Positions 62,377 to 64,000 of a DNA stretch of 64,000 nt are shown in pieces (positions within the stretch are counted from its first letter, which is position 1; every line of letters begins with the position of its first letter). The notes under the pieces were generated by a model. It saw only the letters and a program-made list of their open reading frames with translations. It was not told the DNA's origin and did not search any database. This DNA comes from Rhabdochlamydiaceae bacterium. GTDB lineage: Bacteria; Chlamydiota; Chlamydiia; Chlamydiales; Rhabdochlamydiaceae. The stretch is taken from the NCBI GenBank assembly GCA_019745395.1, contig JAIETG010000015.1, forward strand, positions 1-64,000, in the 5' to 3' direction. The position numbers and the translations under genes are program-made.

Positions 62377-64000
62377 TTAAAGTTTGCAAATAAAGTCTTT
62401 CAAACTTTTCAATCCTTCCATGCAGTCTACTATATCAGATATTTCCCTCTTATTGAAACAAACATCAAGACTTCGAATTTTATTCCATTTCTTCAATCTC
62501 TCTACAAGTCTCCGGAAGCCTTCTGAACCAACGTTACACATACGGCACCTAAAATCTACCAAGTTCTCCAAATCTCCCGCGAAGGCTATCGCATCACCTA
62601 TTCCCTCATTGAAAGAAGCATGAAGTTTTTGAATGTTATTCCATTTTTTCAACCCCTCTACAAGCCTCTGGAAGCCAGAAAAACTAATGGCGCATTTAGA
62701 GCAGTCAAGATCAAACAGGCTCTGCAATTCTCCCGCGAAGGCTATCGCATCACCTATTCCCTCATTGAAAGAAGCATCAAGTTTTTGAATATTATTCCAT
62801 TTTTTCAACCCCTCTACAAGCCTCTGGAAGCCAGAAAAACTAATGGCGCATTTAGAGCAGTGAAGATCAAACAGGCTCTGCAATTCTCCCGCGAAGGCTA
62901 TCGTATCACCTAATCCCAGATTGTGATTAACATTAAGCCTTTGAATGTTATTCCATCTCTTCAATCCTTCTACAAGGCTCTTGAAGCCGGAAGAACTGAC
63001 GAGACACCAAGAGCAGTCAAGATCTACCAATCTCTGCAATTGTCCCGCGCAGGCTATCGCATCACCTATTTTCCAATTGTTAGAAACATTAAGTTTTTTT
63101 AAGTTAGGAACTTGAACAACTAGCCTCTGAAAAAATTCTGAGGATATGGCCGAACGTCGCAAACTCAATGAAGTAAGACAAGTAAATTGAGAAAAGGATA
63201 CCGTCTCATAAGATCTAGAAGGAATCTTATCAAGAGATAGGCTTGTTATATTACGAAGAGAGGGGTGATTTAAAAGATTCAAAACCGAGGGGTACTCTGT
63301 TAAAAGATTCAAAACCGAGGGGTACTCTGATTCAGAGTAACCACTAAAAGACACCTTCCTAAGATGAGGGCATTTATCTAATAGCTCTGCATCTATAGCA
63401 AAATGACCTAAGTTTAATGTATGAACATAACTTCCCTGTCTATCCATAAAGCTCTTTAAAGATTCGAGGGTAAAATCCATAGAACTTATCAGAGCTCCGC
63501 TATTGATCAGTGCAAGGATTTCTGGATCAGAACGCTCTGGATACTCTGCCCTATATAAGTTCTCAACCTCTACCGGCAGTAAATAAGAGATTATCTTACC
63601 CTGGAGCGGTCCTATTGCTTCGGTTTTTTTTTGGGGTGGCCTTTTTGTATCTAGATGTATTTTTTTTGTATAAAGAGAGGAAAAACTATCGATCGCAGTT
63701 GGATTTTGTGGCGGGTGCAAGATTTCCAGAAAGCGGGCTACTTGTTCCAAGAAACCTGAAGATTCCTTTTGCATGGGTAGGCAGGTCTTCATTTTTTCTA
63801 ACTTTTTGAAAAAGAGCACATGGTCTATAGGAATTGCAAGCTTTCTTTTTTCATAAAGCAAAGCAATTTGCATAGCCTCCTGAAAACAGATTTCTATTCT
63901 CTTGATTAATCTCTTATGGCTACTTTGATTTTGAGGGGATGAAGAAATCTCTTTCTCAAGTTCTAAAATTTCAGCAATCAAACAGCAACTCTTAGCATTA
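62377..64000 (-). CDS. leucine-rich-repeat protein with possible F-box (5' end outside window)
   Basis: The frame stays open to the right edge, and the only internal start is TTG at 63981 without a ribosome site, so the gene probably begins beyond base 64000. Visible residues: an N-terminal helical part, then GPLQGKIISYLLPVEVENLY (about 123-142 counted from the TTG), which resembles an F-box, then leucine-rich repeats of about 26 residues of the ribonuclease-inhibitor type to the C terminus. Three of the 52-residue double repeats are nearly identical (FSGFQRLVEGLKKWNNIQKL). F-box plus LRR would bind host SCF ubiquitin ligase, as known for effectors of amoeba symbionts; this is inferred. Confidence 0.75.
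   Translation of the reverse strand, partial: NAKSCCLIAEILELEKEISSSPQNQSSHKRLIKRIEICFQEAMQIALLYEKRKLAIPIDHVLFFKKLEKMKTCLPMQKESSGFLEQVARFLEILHPPQNPTAIDSFSSLYTKKIHLDTKRPPQKKTEAIGPLQGKIISYLLPVEVENLYRAEYPERSDPEILALINSGALISSMDFTLESLKSFMDRQGSYVHTLNLGHFAIDAELLDKCPHLRKVSFSGYSESEYPSVLNLLTEYPSVLNLLNHPSLRNITSLSLDKIPSRSYETVSFSQFTCLTSLSLRRSAISSEFFQRLVVQVPNLKKLNVSNNWKIGDAIACAGQLQRLVDLDCSWCLVSSSGFKSLVEGLKRWNNIQRLNVNHNLGLGDTIAFAGELQSLFDLHCSKCAISFSGFQRLVEGLKKWNNIQKLDASFNEGIGDAIAFAGELQSLFDLDCSKCAISFSGFQRLVEGLKKWNNIQKLHASFNEGIGDAIAFAGDLENLVDFRCRMCNVGSEGFRRLVERLKKWNKIRSLDVCFNKREISDIVDCMEGLKSLKDFICKL
62581..63100 (-). repeat. 156-bp tandem repeats inside the LRR gene
   Basis: Four in-frame phases at 62581, 62737, 62893 and 63049 are spaced exactly 156 bp. 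The middle ones differ at only a few positions. Each codes for 52 residues, i.e. two 26-residue leucine-rich repeats. Confidence 0.9.
63271..63330 (-). repeat. 30-bp in-frame tandem duplication
   Basis: 63271-63300 and 63301-63330 are identical except for the last base. They code for TEYPSVLNLL twice, a fresh 10-residue duplication. Confidence 0.93.

Noticed and set aside
62620-62913. 97-residue plus-strand frame with internal duplication
   Set aside because: Its repeats are the antisense of the 156-bp LRR units on the minus strand.

Overview
The window (about 38-40 % G+C by eye) looks like the chromosome of an environmental (amoeba- or arthropod-associated) member of the Chlamydiales. The main reasons are the block pyrG - yqgF - zwf - opcA-like - pgl, which keeps the pyrG-yqgF-zwf-pgl order I recall from Chlamydia; a pyrophosphate-type phosphofructokinase; an AGCS alanine/glycine permease; and many unrecognised proteins with short hydrophobic patches, coiled coils, ankyrin-like or leucine-rich repeats, as expected for inclusion-membrane and type III secreted proteins. 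Which family it belongs to (Parachlamydiaceae, Simkaniaceae, Rhabdochlamydiaceae, Waddliaceae) I cannot tell from sequence alone. I saw no rRNA, tRNA or CRISPR array.

Layout. 1-5.3 kb: truncated protein-kinase-like fragment, a nucleotidyltransferase and an MGDG-synthase-like glycosyltransferase, an AGCS permease and a deleted AAA-ATPase/PD-(D/E)XK gene. 5.3-12.1 kb: complete moxR-DUF58-DUF4381-batA-batB/C-batD operon (minus strand). 12.3-18.4 kb: GloVer-repeat protein, a PP2C phosphatase with a novel N-terminal half, and four Inc-like membrane proteins that are a tandem duplication of a two-gene unit; then a methyltransferase coupled to pfp. 20.2-27.5 kb: accessory region with three unrecognised plus-strand proteins, a small membrane protein, L-serine dehydratase whose 3' end is duplicated 875 bp away, and a repeat protein split by a frameshift. 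27.6-36.0 kb: CTP synthesis and oxidative pentose phosphate genes, interrupted by two lineage-specific genes. 36.3-38.9 kb: large ankyrin-like protein. 39.1-42.4 kb: mlaE-mlaF-mlaD-yqgE. 42.5-50.2 kb: large unrecognised proteins and a PiT phosphate permease. 50.3-58.6 kb: a protein with two complete DEDDh exonuclease domains and a nuclear-localisation-like tail, two MFS transporters, a guanine-deaminase-like enzyme, an OprB-type porin, and a flavin amine oxidase. 58.6-62.3 kb: AT-rich island starting with an IS30 remnant joined to a duplicated piece of the exonuclease gene, then a Kua/CarF/TMEM189-type desaturase, a CTP-synthase-related glutaminase-like protein, a 47-residue lysine-rich peptide with two cysteines near its C terminus, and a GRDP/DUF1399-like protein. 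62.4-64 kb: a leucine-rich-repeat protein with a possible F-box, running off the right edge.

How it fits together: core metabolism (zwf, opcA-like, pgl, pyrG, pfp, sdaA) and envelope maintenance (Mla, Bat, porin, MFS) sit between rapidly changing host-interaction genes. The accessory parts carry clear scars of recombination: an IS30-like end shared between the left edge and 58.6 kb, two gene-end duplications, and several broken genes. The least explained pieces are the peptide/GRDP/desaturase island, the double exonuclease, and the duplicated Inc-like operon.
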